This document shows, piece after piece, positions 1-10,250 of a DNA stretch of 64,000 nucleotides (its first letter is position 1; every line of letters begins with the position of its first letter). The notes beneath the pieces were generated by a model. The model made no database searches. It was not told the origin of the DNA and worked only from the letters and a program-made list of their open reading frames with translations. The stretch is from Ochotona curzoniae. Taxonomy: Eukaryota > Chordata > Mammalia > Lagomorpha > Ochotonidae. Where the stretch lies: positions 7,944,501 through 8,008,500 of the forward strand of contig NW_024466607.1 of assembly GCF_017591425.1 (NCBI RefSeq). The letters are read 5' to 3'. Made by a program: the position numbers and the translations under genes.

Positions 1-94
1 AGGGAAGGCCGCAGTCCAGTGCTGGCTCTCCCACAGCCGGACATAGAGCTTGCACAGAGCTGCGCTGGGGACTTGCAGTCACTTCCTATAACAA

Positions 95-194
95 ACTACC
101 GGCTCAGCAGCGTTAAGGCAAAAGTCTCAAATGCCCCAAATCCCCAAACTTTTTGGAGTACCAACTCGACGTTCAAAAAAAGTCTCACATTTAT
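95..194. mobile_element. Palindromic Tigger/MER2-like DNA transposon remnant, left part
   Basis: Sequence such as ctcaaatgccccaaatccc, aactttttgga and gacgttcaaaaaaagtctca resembles the terminal inverted repeat and hairpin-like core of MER2/Tigger-type non-autonomous elements. The element is interrupted by the C-SINE at 195-520 and resumes at 521. Confidence 0.5.
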
Positions 195-520
195 GGACCT
201 GGCGCCATAGCCTAGTGGCTAAGCCTTGCTTTGCACTTGCTGGGATCCCATATGGGCACTGATTTGTATCCCAGCTGCTCCACTTCCCATTCAGCTCCCT
301 GCTTGTGGCCTGGGAAAGCAGTTGAGGACGGCCCAGGGCCTTGGGACCCTGCACCTATGTGGGAGACCTGGAAGAAGCTCTTGGCTCCTGGCTTTGGATC
401 GGCTCAGCTCCAGCCTTCATGGCCACTTGGGGAGTGAACCAGCCAATGGAGGATCTCCTTGTCTTTCCTTCTCTCTGTAAATCCGACTTTCCAATAAAAA
501 TAAAAACATCTTTTTAAAAA
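195..520 (+). mobile_element. C-SINE (lagomorph tRNA-derived SINE)
   Basis: Full-length: head cctggcgccatagcctagtgg, catatggg core, caggaagctc-type middle and an aataaaaataaaa tail. Flanked by an imperfect target duplication (gtctcacattt before, gtctcagattt after), which shows it split the older DNA transposon. Confidence 0.92.
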
Positions 521-580
521 TGTCTCAGATTTGGGATCTCAGATTTTTTTGGATTAAAGATGCTCAACAGGTAAAGTTTA
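521..580. mobile_element. Palindromic Tigger/MER2-like DNA transposon remnant, right part
   Basis: Continues the element broken at 194, with ctcagatttttttggatta and agatgctcaacaggta, which match the outer end of MER2/Tigger-type inverted repeats (ggattagggatgctcaacctgta type). The following AT-rich sequence to about 700 may belong to the same or another old repeat. Confidence 0.5.
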
Positions 581-1524
581 TGTACATATTCTAAGAAAAA
601 TAATCTGTAAACTAAAAATTTGAAATATTTGTGATTGCAAGCATTTTGAATTCCAAACTCAGCACATATCAGGCCTAGAACAAAATCCACTCGTCGTCTA
701 GGCTCCTGGAGGTCTGAAGTCTGGACAGAGAGCACCCCAACTCCAAGACAGAGGGTAAGACTACACTCACTGTGGTCAGGTGACCGGGAGCCGGCCCATG
801 GAGTGGAAGTGGGTGTGTCAGTCTTCAGGAACCTTCCTTAAGGGACCGTTAGTATGCAAACCTGCTTCTTCTTGCCCACGCCTTCCTCCTGATCCCTGGA
901 AGACTATGACAGCCATGCTGGATCGTGAGGCGACATCGGTAATGAGGACCAAAAACACTGAGTTAGGAGACGTCTCAGTCACTGACCCGGGGACTGGATT
1001 ATCACTAGTGGCTTTTCATGCGAAAGAAGAACGAGCTACCTTGTGAACGACTAATGTAATGCCAGAAATATAGTACAAATGTCGCTTTACGTGGTGAAAA
1101 AACTGATGCTCATAGTGGGAGCGTAGCGAGGACAACCTCTGCCTTTATCATCCTGCAGCCTGGCGGACAGGTAAGCACCGGGGCCAGGTCTCACGCCCAA
1201 CCTAACAGGAGTGCGTGGCCCACTGCTAATGGCTGTGGGAACTGCTTCCCCCAAACTCTACAGCTTGTTTTCTGGAACTGGGGTGACAGATTTGGACGGA
1301 GTATTGTAGGGGCGGCCCACCAGGTGACAGCTGTCTTTGGAGACAGACAGGAACTGCTCAGGCTCCACTGTGCACACGGTGTGCCTCCACCAGCTAGCCA
1401 GGGCTCCTCCACATCACCACGAACTTAGGCTAACGCAGGAGATGCTGGACTCCCACCACGTTCAAGGACAGGAGAGGCCCCTCTTGGTAACGAAAGAAAA
1501 CTCCGGGTCTCTTGACTTTATAAT
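581..1524. other. Intergenic DNA, no gene recognised
   Basis: AT-rich at first, then mixed composition. Short open frames only, none with a recognisable domain. Region 780-1130 may be an old repeat but I could not assign it. Confidence 0.5.
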
Positions 1525-1806
1525 CAAGTGCCTGGATCCCAGATGAACACTGATTCATATCCCAGCTGTTCCACCTCCCATCCAGCTCCCTGCTTGTGGC
1601 TTGGAAAAGCAACGGAGGATGGCCCAAAGCCTTGGGACGTTGCACCTGCATGGGAGACCTGGAAGAAGTTCCTGGTTTCTGGCTTTAGATCAGCTCAGCT
1701 CCCAACACTGCAGCCATTCGGGGAGTGAACCAATGAATGGAAGACCTTTCTCTGTCTCCCCTCTCTGTAAATTTGATCTGCCTTTCCAATATAAATAAAT
1801 ACCTTC
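1525..1806 (+). mobile_element. C-SINE, 5' truncated
   Basis: Begins in the ggatcccagatgaac core, keeps the gggagacctggaagaag middle and ends in an aataaataa tail followed by a G-rich run. The tRNA-like head is missing. Confidence 0.9.
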
Positions 1807-3380
1807 GGGGGTGGGGGGGGGGGAAATCCCTTCAATTCTAAGAGGCAAATCCTCCGGCCTCGGGCCGACTAAAGGAAAGACATTCAGCCCCGGTCTTACT
1901 GGCTCAGGTAACCATGAATGTCAAGGATAAATTCTTTTCAGGCACTAGGATCCAGGCAACGTGGTCAGGCACCGTTCCCTCTGTCTCCCAGGTCTGCGCC
2001 TCTGGGTTGCCTGCAGTTAGGCAGCCCTCGTGTGCGGTGGCACAGGTGCCATTTGCATCCCCCAGCTCCCCAGAATCAGCCTTGTGCTCAGAGCCAGGCC
2101 AGGCTGCTTCCAACCTGGGGTCGCCCCTTGCAGACCTCCTGGAACTGAGAGCAAGGGAGGGGTGGTCCAACTTGAGTATGAAAATGGATGCTGCTATGCA
2201 GTGACTGGCTGGTGTCTACGTTTGGACTTGTGCAGTCTGCCACGACAGGCATGGGGGTTGACCTCTGACTTCTGAACTGAACCCCAAATTGCTCTCCTCT
2301 CCCACTCCAGGCCTGGACCATCCCATGTTCCAGACCTTCAGCAATCATCCGGAAAGAGCAAGGCCTCTGCTTGCTTCTCTCTTGCTGGGGCCTGCTGACT
2401 GGCCTCACATCTGACCCCAAGCTCCAAGGCTCCTGGTTCTGCCCAGCCGCTTATGGAGGGAACACGTGTGCCCCCTGCTCTCTGCAGTGGCCCACTGCTG
2501 GCCCAGAGATGGTCTGGGAAGGCACCCCTAGTAAGTGGAGGCACCTGAGGGCCGTGTGCAAGCCATGTGGCTGCCTGGGCAGGCGGGACCACCAGTGCAA
2601 ACGTCCTGGGGTGGCCAGGTGCCAGCTCTGTCTGAGAAACAGGAAGGAAGCCAGCTGGGCTGGAGTGGAGCAAAGCAAATGGAATGAGATCAAAGCGGTG
2701 ACCAGTGACCAGCTCCTGGGGGGTTCCCGAGTAGGCCCGGCACTGCGGGAGGCAGCGGGCTGCGTCTGTTTGGTGTTCACACAGGACCCTCCCTCTCCCC
2801 TGGGCCACTGTATGTATTTTGGTGACAGCAAGGAGGTTATAATAACGCCGGTGAGAGACGGTGGCAGTGTGTGGACCGGGGTGGGAAGCGGTGAGATCTG
2901 GCGATGGCAGGTGTCCAGTGGGCGCATGAGGGAGAGGCGGGAAGGCCTGGGGCCCAGGCTGCAGCTCTCTCTTCCAGGAAACGGGCACCTCCCTGTCTGC
3001 TCCAGCACCCCCTGAGCCCCAGGAGGCAGCAGAACTTCCAAAATGCAAACGGAACCCATCCCATCAAGGTAAGTGATTTCACCCCCACTTCTTAATACGC
3101 AGTGCAATATTCCTACAGGATTCAGAAACACATACCTAGCCTGCCATCCACTTCATCCAGGGAATAACACAGAAGGCTAGAGTTAATCAGTGTCTGAAGA
3201 CATGAACTGAAACAATGTCTGCAGACAGTGATAGGATGGGGGGCTCCCCACGCCCCCCAGGGCTTCACCCTGTCCCAAGTGTGGGGAGTTTCTCCCTGAC
3301 CCAGGCCATGCTGAGCTGTCATGCCCTCCCGCCCCCTCGGGTCCCAGCATGTGCTCATTCTTGTCTCCATTGTGCCTTGT
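1807..3380. other. Intergenic DNA, no gene recognised
   Basis: Overlapping open frames of 210-236 codons on both strands (2338-3131) have no domain, start or splice support and mirror each other, as expected of GC-rich non-coding DNA. Confidence 0.5.
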
Positions 3381-3384
3381 CGTT

Positions 3385-4012
3385 GGCCATTTGAGGTTTC
3401 ACATGTGCATTCTTAATCCGTCTGGAATGTGTTCGGCTGCAGAAGAGACACCCTGATGGGCATCTTGGTGCCAGCACCACTGACCTCCCCGTGGGCCACT
3501 GACCTCCCGTGGGCCACTGACCTCCCTGTGGGCCAGTGACCTCCCGTGGGCCACTGACCTCCCGTGGGCTCTCCTCCCACCGTTATCTTTGTTACAGGTC
3601 GCATTCCCAAGTACACTGGGGCGTGCTTTTGGATTCCGCATTCTTCTCCACTGTCTAGTCCTCTGCCAATGCCATATTGATTTGATTATAGTGTCTTTGG
3701 AGTACATTCTTATTTCTGGGAAGGCAAAACCCTCACTCTATTCTTTCTCCAATTTTCTTTGGTTATCCTTGGGCATTTATTCTGCCATATAATCTTGGAG
3801 GTAATTTTATCCATTTTTAAAAACTTGTCATTTTGGTACTCAATTTGAATTGCACTAAGTTTAAAAGGAAAGCATTGGTGAATCCATGTTGCTATGGCTG
3901 TAGGTTTCTCAATCCAAGAACATGGGGTGGCTTGTTCTTGCCCAGTTCTTGTTTTAGAATCTTCCAGAACGCTGACTCTCATGTAGTTTTCTACACTTTT
4001 ACTTAACATGCT
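3385..4012 (-). mobile_element. Old L1 LINE 3' portion, interrupted by a minisatellite
   Basis: The plus strand reads like the complement of mammalian L1 ORF2 end sequence (ctctgccaatgccatattg, tctttggagtacatt, ggttatccttgggcat, attgcactaagttt, ccaagaacatgggg, cagttcttgttttagaat). The minus-strand open frame at 3710-4024 is its degraded reading frame (KMDKITSKIIWQNKCPRITKENWRKN). It is non-functional. Confidence 0.75.
3475..3575 (+). repeat. Short minisatellite, unit about 18-20 bp, 5 copies
   Basis: Repeats of gggccactgacctcccgt with small length differences, inside the old L1 sequence. Confidence 0.9.
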
Positions 4013-4024
4013 TCCTTCCCACAA

Positions 4025-5200
4025 ATGATACTGTCAGTCCTCTCTCTGATCGCAACATTGTGTCCCTGGTACCTTCCATCGGAACCAGCTTTTCAAGGGA
4101 AGCTAGAAAGGAGGCTGTGTGTGGCGCCTGCACAGGTCCCTGAGGTTCAGCTGCCCAGCTGTGCAGCCTGGCTCCCAGAGTTCTCTCTCATACTTGCTCA
4201 TGCTCCACCCTCAGAGCAGTCAGGGGCTCCAAATGGGAGAGCGACCTGCTCAAGACCCCCACTAAGACAGGTGTGTGCGAGCACAGGTCCAGCGTCCAGG
4301 GCGCCCCTGGCCTGAGCTCCCACATGGCTCCACTTTCGGGAGAGCCCCTGGCCCATGCCTTCCACGGGCTCATCCCGGAACCCTCCACCTGGGCTGGGCA
4401 GGCTGCCGCCATCTCTGTTCTCCATGCTTGGTTCATCGATGCCTTGCATACAGCAATTAATCATCGTGGCCGCGCGACAACTCCAGTGTAATTATCTTGT
4501 ATTCTGAGTGACGTCTTGCCCCAGCGAAGCCAGGCGAGACATGTTCTCTGTCCCTGAGAGCTTGGCAGGTACAGGAGTGCAGAGAGCTGGAGGTGGCCCT
4601 CCATGGCTCACTCCACATCAGGTTGCAGGCTGCGAGTGGCTCAGTGGGGCCAATCCAATGGGGGCTGCAGCAGCTACTGGCTGACCTGAGCAAATCTTGG
4701 GGAGGGGACAGATGGTCAGAACTGGTGATGTGGCTGCCTTCATCCCTCAAGTTATGGCAGATGCCACCCAACTGTCAGATCCCATTCTGCAGACGCTGGG
4801 GGTCTGGAGGGGGGGCGGGGAGGTGAGAGTAGCCAGGCGCACAGCAGACCCCTTCTGCCCCGAGGATCATAGCTATTCGGTGGGAAGCACCCAGCTGAAC
4901 AGAGAGGCAGGCGAGGGAGAGCTCAAGGAGGGCGTGAGACTACGGCAGGCACCACCGTGGGGCAGTTTGTTCAGTCCCGAAACGGGAAAGCTAGTAGCGG
5001 TGGCTGGCCAAGCTGGGATGCGGGGTCCGGAAGGGCCAGCGCAGAGGTTTCAGCAGCTTTGGCTTTCACTCTAAATGCAGAGGGGCTGCAGTCTCAGAAA
5101 TGATTTGCTGCCAAGTGCTGTCTGTCTCATCTCATGCTCATCCACCCATCCTTTCCAAGCATACCTTTGGAGCACCTACTGTGCTCCTGCACAGCCCAAG
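4025..5200. other. Upstream intergenic DNA with one old repeat fragment
   Basis: No gene recognised. Around 5150-5200 the phrase tttggagcacctactgtgctc is typical of ancient L2/MIR-type repeats. Otherwise only accidental open frames, apart from the AT-rich block at 4430-4530. Confidence 0.4.
4430..4530 (+). promoter_or_regulatory. Candidate conserved non-coding block upstream of GATA2
   Basis: An AT-rich island with a homeodomain-type caattaatc, a GATA site (AATTATCTTG, TTATCT at 4492-4497) and a CRE-like tgacgtc at 4510 stands out from the surrounding GC-rich DNA, about 4.8 kb before the candidate 1S exon. Conservation cannot be tested here. Confidence 0.3.
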
Positions 5201-5640
5201 GTCCGGAGCAGGGGGACCCCACGCCCCATCTCCAGTGCCACCGGACGCTTGCAGCCGCCAGGTGGCGCGCTGCACCTGCGCATGGGCCCGCAGCCCCGGG
5301 GGTCGCGGAAGGCCGACCCGCCGCGCTGGGGAGGGGCGGCCGGAGGCGGGGCCCGCGCCGCAGGTTGTGTGACTTTGGGTTTGACCTGCCTGGAGATGAG
5401 CTAATCCCGCCGTATAATAGACTCGCGGGAGATAGGGAAAATGGCTGCGGCGCTATCTGCGTCGCCATGGGGACCATCGCGCGCGCACGGGGGGGGGGGG
5501 GGCGCGAGACTGGAAAAATACAGCCTTTGTCGGCGGCGCGTGTCACTCACGGCGCAGGGACCTCAAGCGGCGGGGCTCACGGCTCTCGGCGCTCCAGCCG
5601 GGAGGCTGTGGCGCCAGGGCCCTAGGGCATCCCCAAACCC
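5200..5640. other. CpG island in the GATA2 upstream region
   Basis: High CpG density surrounds the candidate -3.9 element and includes a run of 14 G at 5489-5502. No exon recognised. Confidence 0.55.
5360..5470 (+). promoter_or_regulatory. Candidate GATA2 -3.9 kb element
   Basis: AGATAG at 5430-5435 and an inverted copy, CTATCT, at 5453-5458 sit beside gagctaatcccg and an aatggctgcgg YY1-like motif. The distance to the candidate 1S exon is about 3.9 kb, fitting the known -3.9 kb site. Motif support is weaker than for the -2.8 and -1.8 elements because the core is AGATAG rather than AGATAA. Confidence 0.4.
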
Positions 5641-6414
5641 GGGCGACTCCTCTTTCTCGGCACCCTGGCATTCCCTCACCCTCTCTCCACCCCAGCTGCT
5701 ATCACAGCGCTCAGATTACAGCACACATTGCTCTCGGCCACTCCGGCGTCTGTCACCCAGTCTCGTTCTCTTGCCCAGGCTGGCGTGTGTAGGCAGCTTG
5801 GAAGCTTCACACTCAGGCACAGGGACGCGTCCCGGCGGCCCTTCCTCCTCCCAGTGCACCTGGGCAGAGGAGTGCACGCAGCTTCACGCACCGCCTAAAT
5901 AAAGGCTATTAGACTGGAAGGCCACCCCCCACACCGGAAAGCACACGCGTGTGAAAAGTGAAAAACGCATGATGTGGGGAGGAAGCGCGTGCAGACACAC
6001 CGCGCGCTCGCCCTGGTGGCCTGCGGCACCCTTGCACGGCCTCTTCCAGGACAGGAACGCTCACCGGGGGCGCTCGGGCTTGCACACGCACTCCGATCCA
6101 CGAGTTTCCCCTGCTGGGCGGCCAGCACGTGTGCGTTCCTCCTCAAAGACAGCCCTGGCGCGCGTGTGCCCAAGGGCTTACACAGTGCACTTCCTTACTG
6201 CACGCTGGTATGACACACTCCCTCCGCGCACGCACCCACAGCTTTGCTTGCTCCACGCCCACGCCCTGGCACAAGCACAAGTCCATCCCAACCCACCGGG
6301 CACACCCGAGGGCGCACATCACTGGGCGGTTCCCGTAAGACAGGCAGGCCGCGGGCTGCGTGGGCCCGGGGCGCCCGGCGTACCCCCCGTGGATGGCTAT
6401 CTGCCGGCCCATCA

Positions 6415-6660
6415 GCGCGCGGATCTGCGGTGGTAAATGATGCATTCGATGGCGGGCGCATTTGTTGTGCGCGCTCTGAAAGGGCTCCGATAATCTGGAA
6501 GGCAGAGATAAGGAACACCATTTATTCCGCGGCACTTTGGAAACAATTCCCAGCCCTGTACAACCCCATTCTCGGGCAGCCTCCGGGAGCCGGGCAGATA
6601 ACGATTGGCTATTCATTATCTTCGCCGGGAACAAAGATTAGCCGGCCGAGATGAAAAATT
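6415..6660 (+). promoter_or_regulatory. Candidate GATA2 -2.8 kb element (GATA cluster)
   Basis: An AT-rich block in a CpG-rich background holds GATAAT at 6489, AGATAA at 6506-6511 and 6596-6601, and TTATC at 6616-6620, plus a CATTTG E-box-like site and a CCAAT-type gattggc at 6603. Its position about 2.8 kb before the candidate 1S exon matches the known -2.8 kb GATA-switch site. It is the densest WGATAR cluster upstream of the gene. Confidence 0.65.
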
Positions 6661-7439
6661 ACCCCGGACAGCGGCGCAGCCCCGCGTGGACCCCCCTGCC
6701 CGTCGCCGCCGGCTGGCTGCGTCTCGGTGCCCCGCCCGGCCCCGCGCCCCATGCTCACGCCCTGCCTTCCCGGCCTGAGCCCGGCGCTCAGCTCGGCCGA
6801 CTCTCCCGCGGGCTCAGCCGGGTCCACCGCCCGGTCCCCTCCTTTGTGTCCCCCTGTCTGCTCTCCGGGGCCCTTCCGGCCCCTACCCAGTCTCCCTCGG
6901 AGCTCTGCAGCCGCTCCCGGGTTCTCCTCTCGGCTCTGATTTTCTCCCCGTGACCTCTCTCTCCCCGCGTCTTTCTCTGGTAAACAAGTCGCTTCACCTT
7001 AATTCCTTCCTCCAACGCTTTTTGCCACTTTCTGGTTGTTAGCTTGTCCCTGAGAGTCCCCAGGCTTTACATTCATCTCTACCACTGTTTCTGTCCCTCT
7101 TGCTTGGGGGGGGGGTGGATTTGTCCTTGGGTCTGTCTCTTGCCCCCCATCTTCTCGACACTGGGTCTCTGTGGCTGCCTCCCCCTCACCCCAGAGGGGC
7201 CCCATGCTGTGTGTCTACTCAAGTTCGGCACCTGATCTCACACCAGGGAGGAGAAACACTCCAGTCAGCACTGGTCCGGTCACCCAGCCCAGTAATGGGC
7301 AGACAGCAGGTGCGGGGGAGGGGGTGTGAAGAGATGTAAGGTCAGGAAACCCCTCCAAGCAAACAAGGCCACAGTAGACCCTCAGGCCCTGCCGGCTTGG
7401 GGAGGGCATGGGATTGGCTTGGCCAGCCCCTCCCCGTTG

Positions 7440-7560
7440 GAGGGGGGTGCCTTGGGAGCGGGTGGTCCCAAGGAGGCCACCTCATTAGAGCAGTTATTCA
7501 GCATGGCGCTGGCGACAGCAGATAAGCCTTATCAGCTCATCTTCCCCCTCCCACAAGCAG
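7440..7560 (+). promoter_or_regulatory. Candidate GATA2 -1.8 kb element (inverted GATA pair)
   Basis: AGATAA at 7520-7525 and CTTATC at 7528-7533 face each other as a near-palindrome (GATAAGCCTTATC), with a further gctcatctt flank and an AT-rich ttattcag 20 nt upstream. The position is about 1.8 kb before the candidate 1S exon, matching the known mouse -1.8 kb GATA-bound site that maintains Gata2 expression in late progenitors. Identity is inferred from spacing and motif content. Confidence 0.6.
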
Positions 7561-8599
7561 ACAGAAAATGCCCCGCACAAATGGCACCCCAGAGCACCGC
7601 TGGCGGGCTGCCCTGGTGGCTTGAGAAGGTGAGGGTGGCTGGGATCCTCCAGGATGCCCACCCTGTCTGTCACTGGGGGGCAGGCTCCTCCACAGACCTC
7701 CGACATGAGCAAGCACAGACACAGGTACCACTGCGCACCTGGCAGGCTCGCTCCGCAGCGCACACGCCAGCTCATACCCAGACACACGTGTATATATGTT
7801 CTTCCCCTCCCCACAGTCAGGCACAGGCACATGGACTCACACCCGTACCAAAGCTGGTAAGAAGCGACATGCTTGTCTGCGGACAACCACCCGTTGTCAG
7901 CATTTATCAATGAACATGGAGAACTATACACGGATCTCCAGGCACACTGCATCATAGCACCCGTGGGGCAGGCACACCCGGTGGCCTGTGTCCAGATCCG
8001 GGTGGGTGCACACGCGTGTTTTCCCACCTACTCATCAGAACCCACTGACGCCTGTGCCCAGGAGGCCGGCTCGCAGCTACTCACAGCTACACAGCAGGCA
8101 CAGACACTTGGAAGTAGCCCCTCCCCATCACATGACTCCTGGACTTGCGGCTCCTCCGAGCTACCCAGGCCCAAGGACGCACGCCCAGCTCCAGGGTTCC
8201 TTTGTGCAGTCTAGGGTCGTGCTCTGCGACCCTCACCCTGAGACCTAGTGCCTCAGGGACCCACGCGAAGCAGCAGGCATGCTGACACACTTGGCAGGCA
8301 ACTGCCTCATGCTCACCAAACACAAGCTCAGACCCGCACGTGCAAAGCACACCGTTGCCACCAGGTCCTGACAGGCGTGCACCCAAATGGTGACTTCCTA
8401 GCTCTTCCAGGCAAAGCCATTTTCACTCCTCCTGTACCGCTACCATGGCGGGATTCCAAATCCTTAGTGGGGCCTAAGTGGGACAAAGCCAGGCCGCTAC
8501 ATCGACCCCCTGCCTTAGGCTCCAGAGGACTGGTCCTTTACTCCTGCGCAGGGTAAGGATCCACCTGGGAAACTGCACCCCGAAAATGCCTCCCCGGCT

Positions 8600-10250
8600 C
8601 TGGAGTTGGGCAAAGGAGGAGAGGGTGAGGGAGAGGGACTGGGTCCACCCTGGGGGTCCCGGAGTGCGCCTGCGAATCAGCTCGCCCCTGGCGGGGACCG
8701 TGCTGTGGGCAAGCCGGCCAGCAGGCTGAGGACGGAATCCGATCAGCGCTCTCCTACACACCCCCTCTCGGGAGGGTCCGGGGATGGGGGGTCTCCGAAG
8801 AGCGGCGACGTCTCGGGTTTTCTGAGCGCGCATCCTGGGGAGCTGGGGCGTGCGCGGGTGCTCCCGATGGGGGCGGGAGAGGACGGGAAAGTGTGCGTGA
8901 GCAGGCCCGTGGCCCCCCAGCCCGGAGGAGAGCCCCGGGCGTGCTCCTTCCCTCCTGCGGCGCTCCCGCCCCCTCAAAGTGCTGTCGAAATAAAAAGCGG
9001 CGGTGCCCGGGCCAGGGGGAGGGAGAGGCGGTGAGAGCGCGAGGGAGACGGCCAGGCCAGAGCTGCTAGGGCTCAACGCTCAGGTCTCCATTTCGCGGCT
9101 GCCGTCACCCTAAGCCTAGCCGACCAACAGCGCCCAGCAGGCGGACAAAAGGCGGCCCGCTACCGCACTAAGCTGGCCCTCGGCTCCCGAGCCCGGTGAG
9201 GCTGGTGAGCGCCGCCACGCCGTGCCCAGGTGTTCCCGCCTGCCTAACCACGCACCGCACTCCCGGCTCCTCTCTGGCCCTGCCCGCCCGGGGGCGCCGC
9301 CCACCGCACCTTGCTCGGTAAGTTTTCTCCAGTCAGCCTGGCCCGGCCCGGCCTTTCTCGGTCCTCGGGGTCTGCTCGCTGGGCATCTAAGTCGCACGGC
9401 CCATTGAGCCCCCGTAATTGTGGCGTCAGTATTTGGGGCTCGCCTTGGTCAGTAATGTTGGCGATTCAGACTCCCCGTCACAGGGCCCTAAGCCCAGGGA
9501 GAATATTCGGGGCCACGGGGAAGAGAGGCCTTCTGCCTTGGGCCTCTAGCCTGGCCATTTTTTTCCCCCGAGTCCGCACACCGCCAGCCTTCAGCATTCT
9601 CAGGGCCTCGCGGGGCTTCCCCCCTCCGGGTCCCCGAGCTGGGGCCTTTGTCTCCGCCACCTCCCACCCTTGGGCTGCAGCAGCGGATGCGCCCGAGCCG
9701 GGCAGCGGAGCGGGCGGCTGCACCTGCCGGCCGGTCCCGTGCGCCGGCTTTGCGCGGCTTAACCCGGCTCGCTCCTGCTTGCGCCCCCGCGCGCCGCTCC
9801 CCGCCGCCCTTTATCCTGTGTCACTGGGGTCCGGGTGGGGGAGAGCGCCGGGTCTGGAAGTCCGCCCCCACCCCCGTCTCAAGCTGCAGTCGGAATCCGT
9901 TTAGTGGGATTTCAATAAGAATGGGACCGCCGTGGAATCGGGGGACCGGTGGAAGAGAGGCGTAGTGGGCAGCCGGGCTGGAACTCGGGTGGCCCCAACC
10001 GCGAGGTGGGCGAAGGCCCCGCATTCAGGGTCCTCGGTTTTGGCAGTGGCTCTCTTTACCGGAAAACAAGGCAGGAAATTCGTTGTTTTGGAAAGAGCCG
10101 TGTCTCCCCGGGTCGAGAAGGTCTGGCGGGGAACCAGGAGGGGCTCGACGCGGGCACCTCGTGCTGGGATTCGTTTGTCAACTGGTGGGATTCCAGAAGG
10201 CAGGTAGGGCGAGAGCGGCTGCCCGTGCGTCTGGAGAGCGTTTCCCCAGC
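8600..10250. other. CpG island over the distal GATA2 promoter
   Basis: Dense CpG and very high GC content span the candidate 1S promoter and exon and extend into the first intron. Long accidental open frames occur on both strands here and are compositional. No protein-coding exon is recognised. Confidence 0.7.
9020..9317 (+). other. GATA2: Candidate GATA2 distal non-coding first exon (1S)
   Basis: GATA2 is known to use a distal first exon (1S) and a proximal one (1G). A GC-rich stretch here ends in a clean donor, ttgctcg|gtaagt, with GT at 9318. An AT-rich aaataaaaag sits at about 8988, in TATA-like position for a start near 9020, but the start is a guess. Placing 1S here puts the intronic E-box-GATA composite at about +9.2 kb and the upstream GATA clusters at about -1.8, -2.8 and -3.9 kb, which matches the mouse element names. 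No ATG is seen in the leader. The exon is inferred from position and donor, not from transcript data. Confidence 0.5.

Noticed and set aside
2338..3131. Overlapping 214-236-codon frames on both strands
   Set aside because: Mirror-image frames in GC-rich DNA with no recognisable domain; no promoter or polyA context.
3475..3575. CRISPR-like spaced repeats
   Set aside because: Direct tandem units without unique spacers in a mammalian genome; a minisatellite.
3710..4024. 104-codon minus-strand frame as a gene
   Set aside because: Residues match degraded L1 ORF2 C-terminus; it is a repeat relic.
5489..5502. Run of 14 G as a functional quadruplex
   Set aside because: A homopolymer this long is prone to sequencing and assembly error; not treated as a finding.
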